64,000 nt of DNA from Alphaproteobacteria bacterium (GTDB lineage: Bacteria > Pseudomonadota > Alphaproteobacteria > UBA828), in NCBI GenBank assembly GCA_022826345.1, contig JAJDVB010000135.1, positions 1 to 64,000 on the forward strand, given 5' to 3'. Under the pieces are notes generated by a model, which saw only the letters and a list, made by a program, of their open reading frames with translations, was not told where the DNA came from and searched no databases. The position numbers and the translations under genes are program-made. This document shows, in pieces, positions 34,289-43,321 of the stretch. The stretch's first letter is position 1. Every line of letters begins with the position of its first letter.

Positions 34289-34869
34289 GCAGCCGCGTGT
34301 CCGGCGACGATCTCGTCGTCCATCCGCCGAACATTCTCCGCTGGCGCGGGCGCCGCTTCGCCTGCGCCGTCGGCTGGGGCGGGGTGCGGACCAACAAGCG
34401 CGAGGGCGACGGCGCGACGCCAGCCGGCCGCTTTCCCCTCCGCCAGGTCCTCTATCGGCCTGATCGGGTGGCGCCGCCGCGCACCGCCCTCTCCATCGCG
34501 CCGCTGAGCCCGGACGACGGCTGGTGCGACGATCCTGCCCATCCGCTGCTCTACAACCGGCCGCTCCGCTTGCCCCACGAGGCCCGCCACGAGGAGCTCT
34601 GGCGGGCGGACCATGTGTACGACCTGATCGTCATCCTCGGCCACAATGACGCGCCTGTGGTGCCGGCCCTCGGGAGCGCCGTGTTCCTCCACGTGGCCCA
34701 GCCGGACTACGCGCCGACCGCAGGCTGCGTCGCCGTGGCGGCAGGCGATCTGCTGACGATCCTGGCCGGCGTGAGCAAACGCGCGTGTCTCCGCGTGCCA
34801 TCCGCCGCAGCGCCTCCCGCCAGTTGCAGAAAGCCGTCCCTGGTTTTCGGCGGCATCGGATTCCAGTAG
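34285..34869 (+). CDS. L,D-transpeptidase (YkuD)-fold family protein, COG3786 type
   Basis: The 194-residue product starts at GTG 34285, overlapping rnhB by 4 bp. The catalytic region reads FLHVAQPDYAPTAGCVAVA: the His and the Gly-Cys of the YkuD site are kept, in the PTAGC form of the COG3786 branch rather than the SHGC form of peptidoglycan L,D-transpeptidases. Upstream KREGDGATPAGRFPLRQVLYRPDR is also typical. No signal peptide is seen, so an envelope role is uncertain. Translational coupling to rnhB is suggested by the overlap. Confidence 0.8.
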   Translation: MSSRVSGDDLVVHPPNILRWRGRRFACAVGWGGVRTNKREGDGATPAGRFPLRQVLYRPDRVAPPRTALSIAPLSPDDGWCDDPAHPLLYNRPLRLPHEARHEELWRADHVYDLIVILGHNDAPVVPALGSAVFLHVAQPDYAPTAGCVAVAAGDLLTILAGVSKRACLRVPSAAAPPASCRKPSLVFGGIGFQ

Positions 34870-34906
34870 GGTGCCAAGCAATCCGAAACGGAGGAGGTCG
34901 TATCCC

Positions 34907-35917
34907 ATGAAGAAACTCGCTCTCGCATTTCTGGCCGCCGCCGCTCTGGCTGTGGCAGGGCCCGTCAGCGCCCAGGAAGACATGCCGTTCGCGCTTGACT
35001 GGAAGTTCGAAGGTCCCTCAGGGCCGTACTTTGCGGCCATCGACAACGGCCACTTCGAAGCTGCCGGACTCAACGTCGAGATCTCCGCCGGCCAGGGCTC
35101 TCTGGATGCAATTCCCAAGGTCGCGACCGGTGCCTTCCCGGTCGGCTTCGCGGACATCAACTCTCTGGTCAAGTTCCTGGACCAGAATCCCGGCGCACCG
35201 GTGATCGCGGTCATGATGATCTATGACAAGCCGCCGTTCGCCGTCGTCGGCCGCAAGAGCCTCGGCGTCAGCGTGCCGAAGGATCTCGAGGGGCGGGTGC
35301 TCGGAGCGCCGCCGCCGGATGGTGCCTGGGCCCAGTTCCCGGCCTTCGCCACCGCCAACGACCTCGACATGGACAAGATCACCGTCGAGCCGGTCGGCTT
35401 CCCGACCCGCGAGCCGATGCTCGCAGAAGGTAACGTGGATGCCGTTACAGGCTATTCCTTCTCATCCTTCCTGAATCTCGTGCGCCTCGGCGTGCCGGAG
35501 GATGACATTTCGACCATCCTGATGGCGGATTACGGTCTCGCGCTCTACGGGAACGCGATCATCGTGAACACCGACTATGCGGCGGCCAACGCCGACAATG
35601 TCACGGGATTCATCACCGCCGTGGCGAAGGGGTGGAAGGATGCCATCGCCGATCCGGCGAAGGCCATTGAGTCGCTGGTGAAGCGGAACCCCGCCGCCGA
35701 TGCGGCGCTCGAGACTCGCCGGCTTCAGCTCTCCATCGACGCCAACGTGCTGACCGACTACACGAGCGCCTACGGAATCGGCGGCATCGATGCTGCGCGC
35801 ATGGACAAGGCGCTGATGCAGATTGCGGAGACCTACGAGTTCCAGAACGAGCCGGACGCTTCGCTCTATTTCACGGACGCCTATCTGCCTGCGGCTGAAA
35901 TGAGGATGCTCCAGTAG
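34907..35917 (+). CDS. NitT/TauT-type (NMT1-like) periplasmic binding protein
   Basis: The 336-residue product starts at ATG 34907 after GAGGAGG, with a signal peptide MKKLALAFLAAAALAVAG cleaved after VSA. The mature part begins FALDWKFEGPSGPYFAAIDNG and contains FEAAGLNVEISAGQGSLDAI and ANDLDMDKITVEPVGFPTRE, typical of the SsuA/ThiY/NMT1 group. Such proteins bind sulfonates, nitrate, pyrimidines or other aromatic nitrogen compounds; which one is not evident. It is first gene of an SBP-ATPase-permease operon leading to an aminotransferase. Confidence 0.9.
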   Translation: MKKLALAFLAAAALAVAGPVSAQEDMPFALDWKFEGPSGPYFAAIDNGHFEAAGLNVEISAGQGSLDAIPKVATGAFPVGFADINSLVKFLDQNPGAPVIAVMMIYDKPPFAVVGRKSLGVSVPKDLEGRVLGAPPPDGAWAQFPAFATANDLDMDKITVEPVGFPTREPMLAEGNVDAVTGYSFSSFLNLVRLGVPEDDISTILMADYGLALYGNAIIVNTDYAAANADNVTGFITAVAKGWKDAIADPAKAIESLVKRNPAADAALETRRLQLSIDANVLTDYTSAYGIGGIDAARMDKALMQIAETYEFQNEPDASLYFTDAYLPAAEMRMLQ

Positions 35918-35967
35918 CCTGACTGCGGCAGAGTTTTCCACATACGCCGGCCGGGGAGTCGGTTTCG

Positions 35968-36837
35968 ATGGATACAACCTCTCCGGCCGGCGACCAAACG
36001 CGGGCGCCAGAGGAAGGCCGGCCTGTCGGCGGGCAGCCTCCCACGGATGCCCTGATCGACATCAGGGACGTCAAGCTGACCTACGAGACGAAGGACGGAA
36101 GGCTGCCCGTCCTCGATGGCGTCGACATGCAGGTTCCCGAGGGCGGCTTCGTGGCCGTGGTCGGCCCGTCCGGTTGCGGCAAGTCAACCCTCACGCGCCT
36201 GATCGCCGGCCTGCTGGAGCCCAATGCGGGAGAAGTCTGGCTGCACGGGGAGCGGGTTACCGGCCCCAAATCCTCGGTCGGCATGGCGTTCCAGAACCCG
36301 GTCCTGCTCGAGTGGCGTTCCGTACTGCGCAACGTGACGCTGCCACTCGAGCTCGTGGCCCCGCGCATGCCAAAGCGGGAGAAAGAGGAGCGCGCGCTCG
36401 AGCTTCTGACCCTCGTCGGCCTCGAGGGATTCGAGCGCAAGCGTCCGAGCGAGCTTTCGGGCGGCATGCGCCAGCGCGCCTCGCTTTGCCGCTCGATCGT
36501 GCACAAGCCGGAGGTGCTCATCCTTGATGAGCCTTTCGGGGCGCTGGACGCGTTTACGCGCGAAGACCTCTGGCAGACGATGCAGAAGGTGAAGTCGGAG
36601 GAGCCGTTCACCGGCGTCATGATCACGCACGATCTGCGGGAATCTATCTTTCTCGCGGATCAAGTGATCGTGCTGTCCGGCCGTCCGGCATTCACGCAAT
36701 ACAAGATGGATGTCCCGTGGAAGGGCGAACGGGATCTCGGCCTCCTCTACACCGCGGAGGGGGCAGAAATGCTGGGGGAACTTCGGGACCAGATACAGAT
36801 CGCGCAGGGCAGAGCCCCGCGGGAGGAAGGCGAATGA
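35968..36837 (+). CDS. NitT/TauT-type ABC importer ATPase
   Basis: The 289-residue product has Walker A VVGPSGCGKSTLTRL, Q-loop MAFQNPVLLEWRSV, signature LSGGMRQRASLCRSI, Walker B VLILDEPFGALDAF and the H-loop MITHDLRESIFL, all typical of SsuB/TauB. An N-terminal hydrophilic extension of about 30 residues precedes the domain. It is 50 bp after the binding-protein gene, and its stop overlaps the permease start as ATGA, so the two are translationally coupled. Confidence 0.92.
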   Translation: MDTTSPAGDQTRAPEEGRPVGGQPPTDALIDIRDVKLTYETKDGRLPVLDGVDMQVPEGGFVAVVGPSGCGKSTLTRLIAGLLEPNAGEVWLHGERVTGPKSSVGMAFQNPVLLEWRSVLRNVTLPLELVAPRMPKREKEERALELLTLVGLEGFERKRPSELSGGMRQRASLCRSIVHKPEVLILDEPFGALDAFTREDLWQTMQKVKSEEPFTGVMITHDLRESIFLADQVIVLSGRPAFTQYKMDVPWKGERDLGLLYTAEGAEMLGELRDQIQIAQGRAPREEGE

Positions 36838-37592
36838 ACTGGCGCCTTTTTGCGCCGGTTATCGCGATCATCGTGTTCGCCCTGCTCTGGGAGGCCGTGG
36901 TTTGGGTGAACGACTGGCCCAACTACAAGATGGCCTCACCCTCGGATCTTGGACCTGCCTTCTGGAAGTTCCGCTGGCTCTTTCTCGAGTACGGGTGGGA
37001 CACGCTCTGGCGAACCGTGGCGGGGCTCCTTCTGTCCGTGGCCGTCGGCGTGCTTCTCGGCATGGTCATGGGGCTGAACCGGACCATGCGAGATGCGCTT
37101 TACCCGTTGCTCGTCGGCTTCAACGCCATACCCAAGGCGACCGTCGTCCCCATCATCGCGCTGCTGTTCGTCGGCGCGCACGACATGAACACGATCCTGA
37201 TCGCGTTCCTGATTTCCTTCTTCCCAATCGCCGTTTCAGTCTCGATCGGCCTCTCCACGCTCGAGCCGGAATACCGTGACATCCTCGCCGCGCTCGGCGC
37301 CTCCCGCTTCACGATCTTCTGGAAGATTGCGCTTCCGAAGACGCTGCCGGAGTTCTTCGGGGCCCTCAAGGTTGCGGTCACGCTTGCCTTCATCGGCACG
37401 AACCTGATGGAGATCGTGGAACCGCATGGACGCGGCCTCGGCCATCTTTTCGACAGCGGCAAGATAAGCGCGGACTATCCCCTGATGTTTGCCGTGCTCA
37501 TTGCGCTCGCTGCCCTTGGCATTCTGCTCTTCTACGTCGTCGTGGTGCTGGAGCGCATCTTCGCCGGCTGGGCCGAGCGCTCTCCGACGTGA
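36834..37592 (+). CDS. NitT/TauT-type ABC permease
   Basis: The 252-residue protein starts at ATG 36834 (ATGA overlap). It has about six hydrophobic segments, the first being LFAPVIAIIVFALLWEAVVW, and the EAA loop YRDILAALGASRFTIFWKIALP followed by KTLPEF. The pattern GFNAIPKATVVPIIALLFVG is typical of SsuC/TauC-type permeases. It presumably forms a homodimer with the ATPase encoded upstream. The frame extends upstream inside the ATPase gene, but that part is not membrane-like. Confidence 0.91.
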   Translation: MNWRLFAPVIAIIVFALLWEAVVWVNDWPNYKMASPSDLGPAFWKFRWLFLEYGWDTLWRTVAGLLLSVAVGVLLGMVMGLNRTMRDALYPLLVGFNAIPKATVVPIIALLFVGAHDMNTILIAFLISFFPIAVSVSIGLSTLEPEYRDILAALGASRFTIFWKIALPKTLPEFFGALKVAVTLAFIGTNLMEIVEPHGRGLGHLFDSGKISADYPLMFAVLIALAALGILLFYVVVVLERIFAGWAERSPT

Positions 37593-37649
37593 CCCAGGTA
37601 AGGCTTGCAAGCTAGGATCGCGCCCGACGATTCCGCAAGGGAGGCAACG

Positions 37650-38954
37650 GTGGACATCGCGGCGCTGCGCGCGGCCGGCGCGCGTCATCTGATCCAGGGC
37701 GAGCTGCTCTCGGACGTGGTTCCGGCGGCGGAAGGGCCGGTCTTCGTCCGTGCCGACGGCGCGGAGATCTTCGATTCCGAGGGGAAGCCCTACCTCGACT
37801 TCAACTCGGGCCAGATGTGCTCCGCGATCGGTCACAACAACCCGCGCGTGACCCAGGCGGTGCGGGAGGGCCTGGGAACGCTCACCCACGCGAGCTCGGT
37901 CTATTTCAACGAGCCGCAGCTGCGGCTCGCCGCACGGCTTGCGGAGACTTTCGACGCGCCGCTCAGCCGCTCTCTCTTCATCCAGTCGGGCGCGGATTCC
38001 AACGAGGCGGCGGTGCTCTTCGCCAGGCGTGCGACCGGGCGCAGCGGCGTCGGCGCGCTGCATCTGGCCTTCCACGGCTATACCGACGTCACCCGCGCCA
38101 TCAGCTTCGCCGCAACCACCGCCGGCAACGGCCCCTCCATCCCGGACGTGCACGCGATCCCCGCGCCCTACGCCTACCGCTCGCCGGTGGGGGCGGACGG
38201 CGACGAGTGGTGGGCGCCGCTGCTCGCCATCGCCTTCGACCTGCTCGACCGCGAGTGCCCGAACAATCTCGCGGCGGTCATCGCCGAGCCGCTGATCAGC
38301 GCGGGCGGGGTGATCGAGATGCCACCCGGCTACCTGAAGGCGCTCAAGGCGGGGCTGGAAGCGCGGGGCGCGCTGCTGATTCTGGACGAAGCGCAGACCG
38401 GGCTCGGCAAGCTCGGCACCCTTTACGCCTACCAGCAGCACGGCGTGGTGCCGGACATCATGACGCTGTCCAAGCACTTCGGCGGGGGGCTCCCCATCAG
38501 CGCCATGGTGACGACGGACGCGATCGCCGAGCGCGCGCTTGACGGCGGGCTCACCTTCGGCCACTCGCACTCCTCCGATCCCATCGCCTGCACGGCCGGC
38601 CTCGCCAGCCTGGACGAAATCCTGATCGAGGATCTGCCCGCCAAGGCACGGGCGATCGGCACGTACTGGCGCCAGCGCATGGAGAGCCTGCAGCAGCGCT
38701 TCCCCATGATCGGCGACCTGCGCGGGAAGGGCTGCCTGCAAGGGGTCGAGCTGGTGCGTGACCGCGCCACCAAGGAGCCCGCGAGCGAAGAGGCGAAGGA
38801 AATCTTCCGCGAAAGCCTCGGCGAGGGGCTGCTCTTCTCGGTGCGTGGCCAGCACCGTAACGTGCTCCGCTTCGTGCCGCCCTTCTGCACCAGCGAAGCG
38901 CAGATCGACCGCGCCGCCGCGATCCTGGAGCGCGCGCTGGCGCGCCACGGCTGA
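37650..38954 (+). CDS. Class III PLP-dependent aminotransferase
   Basis: The 434-residue product starts at GTG 37650, preceded by AAGGGAGG. Fold-type I features are visible: SGADSNEAAVLFARRATG (phosphate binding), IAEPLISAGGV, the Asp that contacts the PLP nitrogen in LILDEAQTGLGKLGT, and the Schiff-base lysine in MTLSKHFGGGLPISAM. The closest look-alikes are omega-amino acid aminotransferases and 2,2-dialkylglycine decarboxylase. It lies 57 bp behind the importer operon and probably processes the imported amine. Confidence 0.9.
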   Translation: MDIAALRAAGARHLIQGELLSDVVPAAEGPVFVRADGAEIFDSEGKPYLDFNSGQMCSAIGHNNPRVTQAVREGLGTLTHASSVYFNEPQLRLAARLAETFDAPLSRSLFIQSGADSNEAAVLFARRATGRSGVGALHLAFHGYTDVTRAISFAATTAGNGPSIPDVHAIPAPYAYRSPVGADGDEWWAPLLAIAFDLLDRECPNNLAAVIAEPLISAGGVIEMPPGYLKALKAGLEARGALLILDEAQTGLGKLGTLYAYQQHGVVPDIMTLSKHFGGGLPISAMVTTDAIAERALDGGLTFGHSHSSDPIACTAGLASLDEILIEDLPAKARAIGTYWRQRMESLQQRFPMIGDLRGKGCLQGVELVRDRATKEPASEEAKEIFRESLGEGLLFSVRGQHRNVLRFVPPFCTSEAQIDRAAAILERALARHG

Positions 38955-39011
38955 GACGCCCATGACGTTCATTCGCGGCCTGGCCCTGGGGGCGGCCGGC
39001 GGGACACGCCC

Positions 39012-40214
39012 ATGAGCCGGCCTGCCGTAAGCGTTATCGCGCTCGTCCTCTGTGCGGCGCTGGTGCTGACCATCAGCAACGGGATTCGCAGCAGCTTCGG
39101 CCTCTTCCTCACGCCGATGAGCCTCGACATCGGGATCTCGCGCGAGACCTTTGCGCTGGCCATCGCGATTCAGGGCCTCGTCTGGGGGATCAGTCAGCCG
39201 GTCTTCGGCGCGCTCGCCGACCGCCATGGGGCTGTGCCGGTCGTCCTGCTGGGAATCGTGATCTACGTCGCAGGCCTGCTCTGGATGGCCTGGGCCGACG
39301 GCGCGGTCGGGCTGCACATGAGCCAAGGTGTGCTCGTTGCGCTTGGCATCAGCGCCACCGGGTTCGCGGTGGTGCTCGGGCCGGTGGGCCGCGCCGTGCC
39401 GCCGGAGAAGCGCAGCATGGCGCTTGGCATCGCCGCCGCCGGCGGCTCCTTCGGCCAGTTCGCGCTGGCCCCGGTCGGCGGCGCCTTGATCGACGGCGTC
39501 GGCTGGTCCATGGCGCTCATCGCCTACTGTGGGATCGCGGCAATGATGTTGCCGTGCCTGATCGGCATGCGCGGCAGCCACACGCCGCCCGAGGGCAGCG
39601 CCCAGTCGTTGGGCGAGGCGCTGGTCGAGGCCCGCGCCCACGGCGGCTTCTGGCTGCTGTGCGGCGGCTTCTTCGTTTGCGGCTTCCACGTCTATTTCAT
39701 CGCCACCCATTTGCCGACCTTCGTCACCGATGCGGGGCTGGCACCGATGCTGGGGGCGACGTCGATTGCCGTAATCGGCCTCGGCAATATCGTCGGCACC
39801 TTCGCCGCCGGTTGGCTCGGCGACCGCTACCGCAAGAAGCACGTGCTCTCGCTCTTCTACCTGGGCCGGGCAGCGGTCTACGGCTGCTTCCTCGTGGTGC
39901 CGATAACCGAGGCGAGCGTGCTAGTGCTCTCCGCCCTGATGGGCCTGCTCTGGCTGGGCACCGTGCCGCTTACCAGCGGCCTCGTCGCCCAGATCTTCGG
40001 ACCGCGTTATCTGGGCGCGCTCTTCGGCATCGTGTTCTTCAGCCACCAGCTCGGCTCTTTCCTCGGCGCCTGGCTCGGCGGCTACGTCTACGACACAACC
40101 GGCTCCTACGATGCGGTGTGGATGGCTGCGGTGGCGTTGGGCGTGGCGGCAGCAGCGCTGCACTGGCCGATCCGCGACCGGCCGCTCGTGCGCCAGGAGG
40201 TCGGCACGGCCTAG
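39012..40214 (+). CDS. MFS transporter
   Basis: This 400-residue inner-membrane protein has about 12 hydrophobic segments. The loop between helices 2 and 3 reads GALADRHGAVPV, the MFS motif A position, and a related motif GWLGDRYRKKHVL appears in the second half, as expected for two six-helix repeats. It resembles the monocarboxylate/oxalate-formate branch (NGIRSSFGLFLTPMSLDIG). The ATG at 39012 lies 57 bp after the aminotransferase, so it may export or import the product or substrate of that enzyme. Confidence 0.88.
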   Translation: MSRPAVSVIALVLCAALVLTISNGIRSSFGLFLTPMSLDIGISRETFALAIAIQGLVWGISQPVFGALADRHGAVPVVLLGIVIYVAGLLWMAWADGAVGLHMSQGVLVALGISATGFAVVLGPVGRAVPPEKRSMALGIAAAGGSFGQFALAPVGGALIDGVGWSMALIAYCGIAAMMLPCLIGMRGSHTPPEGSAQSLGEALVEARAHGGFWLLCGGFFVCGFHVYFIATHLPTFVTDAGLAPMLGATSIAVIGLGNIVGTFAAGWLGDRYRKKHVLSLFYLGRAAVYGCFLVVPITEASVLVLSALMGLLWLGTVPLTSGLVAQIFGPRYLGALFGIVFFSHQLGSFLGAWLGGYVYDTTGSYDAVWMAAVALGVAAAALHWPIRDRPLVRQEVGTA

Positions 40215-40279
40215 GACGTATCGGAGCGAATAACGATAAGTTGCTTGGCGCGTCGGGCGCAGCGGGTTTACGCTGGCGT

Positions 40280-40858
40280 ATGGTGCCCTGGAGACGCTGC
40301 CTGCGATGCCTGCCTGCGCTGGCACTCGCGCTGCTGCTAGCACTCGGTGCCACGGGAACTGCCTTGGCGGATCAGAACGACCCAGCGCTGGACGGCCTCT
40401 TCCGCGACCTCAAGGCCGCCCAGAGCCCGCAGCTGGTCCGCCAGATCGAGGCACAGATCTGGGCCCGCTGGTTCGACACCGGCTCCGAAAAGATGGACCG
40501 GATGCTCCGGGCGGGCGATATCGCGCTCTCCACGGGTCAGTACAATCGGTCGTACGCAATCCTTAACGGAGTCATCGAACTCCGGCCCGACCTTTCCGAA
40601 GGCTGGAACCGCCGCGCGACGCTGCGCTACCTGATGGGCGACTACGAGGGCTCGATCGCCGACATCGCTGAGACTCTCAAGCGCGAGCCGCGCCACTTCG
40701 GCGCTCTCTCTGGTTTGGGTCTTTGCCAGCTCAGGCTCGGCAACGAGGAGGAGGCGCTCGACGCGTTCGAACGTGCGCTGATTCACAACCCCCACATGCA
40801 GGGTGTGAAGCGAAACGTTAAGGAGCTTCGCGACCGGCTCGGCCGCCACGCGATCTGA
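40280..40858 (+). CDS. Exported TPR-repeat protein
   Basis: The 192-residue product has an N-terminal signal peptide (LPALALALLLALGATGTALA) after a short basic region, so it is periplasmic. The mature part contains about three tetratricopeptide repeats (SYAILNGVIELRPDLSEGWN, GSIADIAETLKREPRHFGAL, EALDAFERALIHNPHMQGVK). TPR domains mediate protein-protein contacts; no enzymatic domain is seen. It is a single gene ending 20 bp before the stop of the convergent deacylase gene. Confidence 0.85.
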   Translation: MVPWRRCLRCLPALALALLLALGATGTALADQNDPALDGLFRDLKAAQSPQLVRQIEAQIWARWFDTGSEKMDRMLRAGDIALSTGQYNRSYAILNGVIELRPDLSEGWNRRATLRYLMGDYEGSIADIAETLKREPRHFGALSGLGLCQLRLGNEEEALDAFERALIHNPHMQGVKRNVKELRDRLGRHAI

Positions 40859-40878
40859 ACGTCCGGCGCAGGCGCCAC

Positions 40879-42321
40879 CTAGCGCCGTAATGCTCGGCCC
40901 GGCCGCTCGCCGGTGGGTCGGCCCCCCTCACGCACGATGGCGCCGTTCACCATGACGATGTCGATGCCGGCGGCGGGCCGCGTCGGCGCCTCGAAGGTTG
41001 CCTCGTCGGCTATGGTCTCGGCATCGAACATCACGAGATCGGCATAGGCGCCGGCCCGCACCTCGCCACGATCGGTGAGGCCGAACTGGGCGGCGGTGAG
41101 CCCGGTCATGCGGCGCACCGCGTCCTCCAGCGAGAGCAGGCCGAGCTCGCGCGCGTAGTGGCCGAGCACGCGCGGGAAGGTGCCCCAGAGCCTGGGGTGC
41201 GGGTGGCGGTCGTGGGGCAAGCCGTCGGAGCCGATCATGCTGTGCTCGTAGGCAATGATGCGGCGCACGTCCGCTTCGTCCATCATGAAGTAGATACCGC
41301 CCGCCGGTTGCAGCTTCGGCACGGCGGCCACCGGATCGAGGCCGAGCGCGGCGGCCACGTCTTCAAGGTCCTGGCCCGCATATTCCGGGTGCGGCTCGGA
41401 CCAGGTGACGATCACCCGCTCCGCCTTCTCCACCATCTCCGCCAGCAGCACAGTGGAGCCTGCGGTGTAGGGGTAGACGTCGAGGCCGACCGCCTGGGTC
41501 TCGCGGGTCTTCTCGATCAGTGCGAGCGTGTCGCGGCTCCGCCCGAAATTCTGCCGGCCTGCGCACTTGTGGTGGGAGATGACGACGCCGGTGCCGGCAC
41601 GGCGGCCGATCTCGAAGGCTTCCGCCATCGCCTCCTCGACGCCGTCGTGCTCATTGCGCATGTGGGTAACGTAGAGGCCGCCGGCGGCGCCCGCGACCTC
41701 CGCTACCCCGGCAACCTCGTCGGTGGTTGCCGCCTTGTTGGGGCCGTATATGAGCCCGGTGCTGAAGCCGAGCGCCCCGGCCTCCATCCCCTCGGCCAGC
41801 CGCTCCCGCATGGCGTCGATCTCGCCCGTCGTGGCCGGGCGGTCGACATCGTCCATGGTGTCGAGGCGGAGAGCCGAATGGCCGACCAGGAGGCCAGCAT
41901 TGGCAGCAGGCGGGGTCTCGTCCAGCGCCGCCACGTAGTCGGCGAAGCGCGGGTAGCGGAAGTCGGCGGGCGGGCCGAGCAGATCGAGCGGCGGCGGCGT
42001 GGGGCGCCCCGGCGTGAGCGGCGCGAGGCTCACCCCGCAATTGCCGGCGATCACCGTGGTGACGCCTTGGCTGGTCTTGGGCGTCACGCCCGGGTCCACC
42101 AGCAGCAGGTTGTCGTCGTGGGTGTGGGCGTCGATGAAACCCGGCGAGACGATGCGCTCGGTCGCGTCGATGGTGCGTGCGGCCTCGGCGCTTGCCAGAT
42201 CGCCGACAGCGGCGATGCGGTCGCCCGCGACGGCGACATCGGCGCGCTGGCGCACAGCACCTGTGCCGTCGATCACCGTGCCGCCGGTGAAGAGGACGTC
42301 GTACCGCTCTTCCGCCGCCAT
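40879..42321 (-). CDS. N-acyl-D-amino-acid deacylase / D-aminoacylase family amidohydrolase
   Basis: This 480-residue amidohydrolase has the N-terminal VIDGTGAVRQRADVAVAGDRI, metal-binding SPGFIDAHTHDDNLLL, GNCGVSLAPL (family cysteine), TGLIYGPNKAATTDEV, HHKCAG and C-terminal HPRLWGTFPRVLG. Family members remove acyl groups from D-amino acids, or hydrolyse related cyclic or N-carbamoyl amides, with zinc. No signal peptide is seen. It is divergent from the reduced urease operon, so both could process nitrogenous amide compounds. Confidence 0.88.
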   Translation of the reverse strand: MAAEERYDVLFTGGTVIDGTGAVRQRADVAVAGDRIAAVGDLASAEAARTIDATERIVSPGFIDAHTHDDNLLLVDPGVTPKTSQGVTTVIAGNCGVSLAPLTPGRPTPPPLDLLGPPADFRYPRFADYVAALDETPPAANAGLLVGHSALRLDTMDDVDRPATTGEIDAMRERLAEGMEAGALGFSTGLIYGPNKAATTDEVAGVAEVAGAAGGLYVTHMRNEHDGVEEAMAEAFEIGRRAGTGVVISHHKCAGRQNFGRSRDTLALIEKTRETQAVGLDVYPYTAGSTVLLAEMVEKAERVIVTWSEPHPEYAGQDLEDVAAALGLDPVAAVPKLQPAGGIYFMMDEADVRRIIAYEHSMIGSDGLPHDRHPHPRLWGTFPRVLGHYARELGLLSLEDAVRRMTGLTAAQFGLTDRGEVRAGAYADLVMFDAETIADEATFEAPTRPAAGIDIVMVNGAIVREGGRPTGERPGRALRR

Positions 42322-42429
42322 CGTCGCCTCCCGCTCTTGCCCACCGTTGCCGGTGGGACCATGACGGCGGCAACGGCCCGTGACAACAGGCTTTGGTCTC
42401 TGCGGAAGCGGCTAGTATGGTGCCGCTCG

Positions 42430-42594
42430 ATGAAGGAAGAACTGCGCCCAATCCCCGGCGATGCTGACGAGAGAGAACCCGCCCCCACCAAGGGTCTGGG
42501 GACGGCGCTGCATGCGCTCTTCAGACCTCTTGGAGGCGTAGAGCTCGAGCTTCCGCCGCGTGAGCCGATGCGCGAGCCGCCTCGGTTTGACTGA
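42430..42594 (+). CDS. Small hypothetical protein upstream of ureF
   Basis: This is a 54-residue open frame from ATG 42430, ending 7 bp before ureF. The sequence starts MKEELRPIPGDADER and ends with a charged, proline-rich EPMREPPRFD. It has no membrane segment and no family I recognise. Supporting points are the position at the head of the operon and the tight spacing to ureF; against it, no good ribosome-binding site is visible. It could instead be leader RNA of the urease-like operon. Confidence 0.4.
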   Translation: MKEELRPIPGDADEREPAPTKGLGTALHALFRPLGGVELELPPREPMREPPRFD

Positions 42595-42601
42595 TGCGTG
42601 C

Positions 42602-43306
42602 ATGAGCGACAGCAATACGAACGTGGAAGGCGGCGTGGGGGCCGATCTCGCGGCGCTGCAGTTCGGCGACAGCTTCTTCCCGAGCGGTGCGGTGTCGTTC
42701 TCGCTCGGGCTCGAGACACTCCATGCCGACGGCATCGTGGCTGACGCCGCCGGCCTCGAAGAGTTCCTTACCGACCAAGTGATGGAGCGCTGGGCCACGG
42801 CCGAGCGCGCCTTCCTCGCCGCCGCCCACGAAGCCTGTCCGGACTGGCCGACGGTTGCCGAGATCGACGCGCTGCAGGAGGCGATGGCGCTGCCGCGCGA
42901 GTTGCGCGAGGGCTCGCGCAAAGGAGGCGCCGCGCTGCTCGGCGTCCACGCGCGCATGGAGACGCCCGGCGCGACAGCTTATCGCGCGCGGCTCCGCGCC
43001 GGCGACGCGCACGGCCATCTCGCCGTGGTGCAGGGCGTGGTGCTCAAGGGTGCCGGCCTCGATCTGGACCGTGCGGAGGCTGTGAGCCTGCACGGGCACT
43101 GCGCGATGATCCTGGGTGCCGCGCTCAGGCTCGGCTTGATCGGTCATCTCGACGGGCAGATCATGCTGCGCGGGCTCAGGCCCCGGATGGCAGCGCTCCT
43201 GGCGGAACCGGCGCCCGGTCTTGGTGAAGCCAGGTCCTACGCGCCGCTCGCCGATGTCGCTGCCGCCCGCCACGAGGAAGCGGCAGTCCGACTCTTCAGC
43301 AACTGA
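42602..43306 (+). CDS. ureF: UreF-like urease accessory protein
   Basis: The 234-residue all-helical product has the UreF motifs LQFGDSFFPSGAVSFSLGLETL and, near the C-terminus, ALRLGLIGHLDGQIMLRGLRP. In canonical systems UreF, with UreD/UreH and UreG, builds the pre-activation complex that carbamylates the active-site lysine and loads nickel. Here it is the only accessory gene in the operon; ureD, ureE, ureG and a nickel transporter are absent from the window. The start at ATG 42602 was preferred over an earlier in-frame start at 42560. It is followed after 15 bp by ureAB. Confidence 0.85.
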   Translation: MSDSNTNVEGGVGADLAALQFGDSFFPSGAVSFSLGLETLHADGIVADAAGLEEFLTDQVMERWATAERAFLAAAHEACPDWPTVAEIDALQEAMALPRELREGSRKGGAALLGVHARMETPGATAYRARLRAGDAHGHLAVVQGVVLKGAGLDLDRAEAVSLHGHCAMILGAALRLGLIGHLDGQIMLRGLRPRMAALLAEPAPGLGEARSYAPLADVAAARHEEAAVRLFSN

Positions 43307-43321
43307 CCAGGGTGGCCCACG

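Noticed and set aside
34870..34906. Riboswitch before the NMT1-like binding protein (e.g. TPP)
   Set aside because: The gap is under 40 bp and holds only a ribosome-binding site; no conserved riboswitch core is seen.
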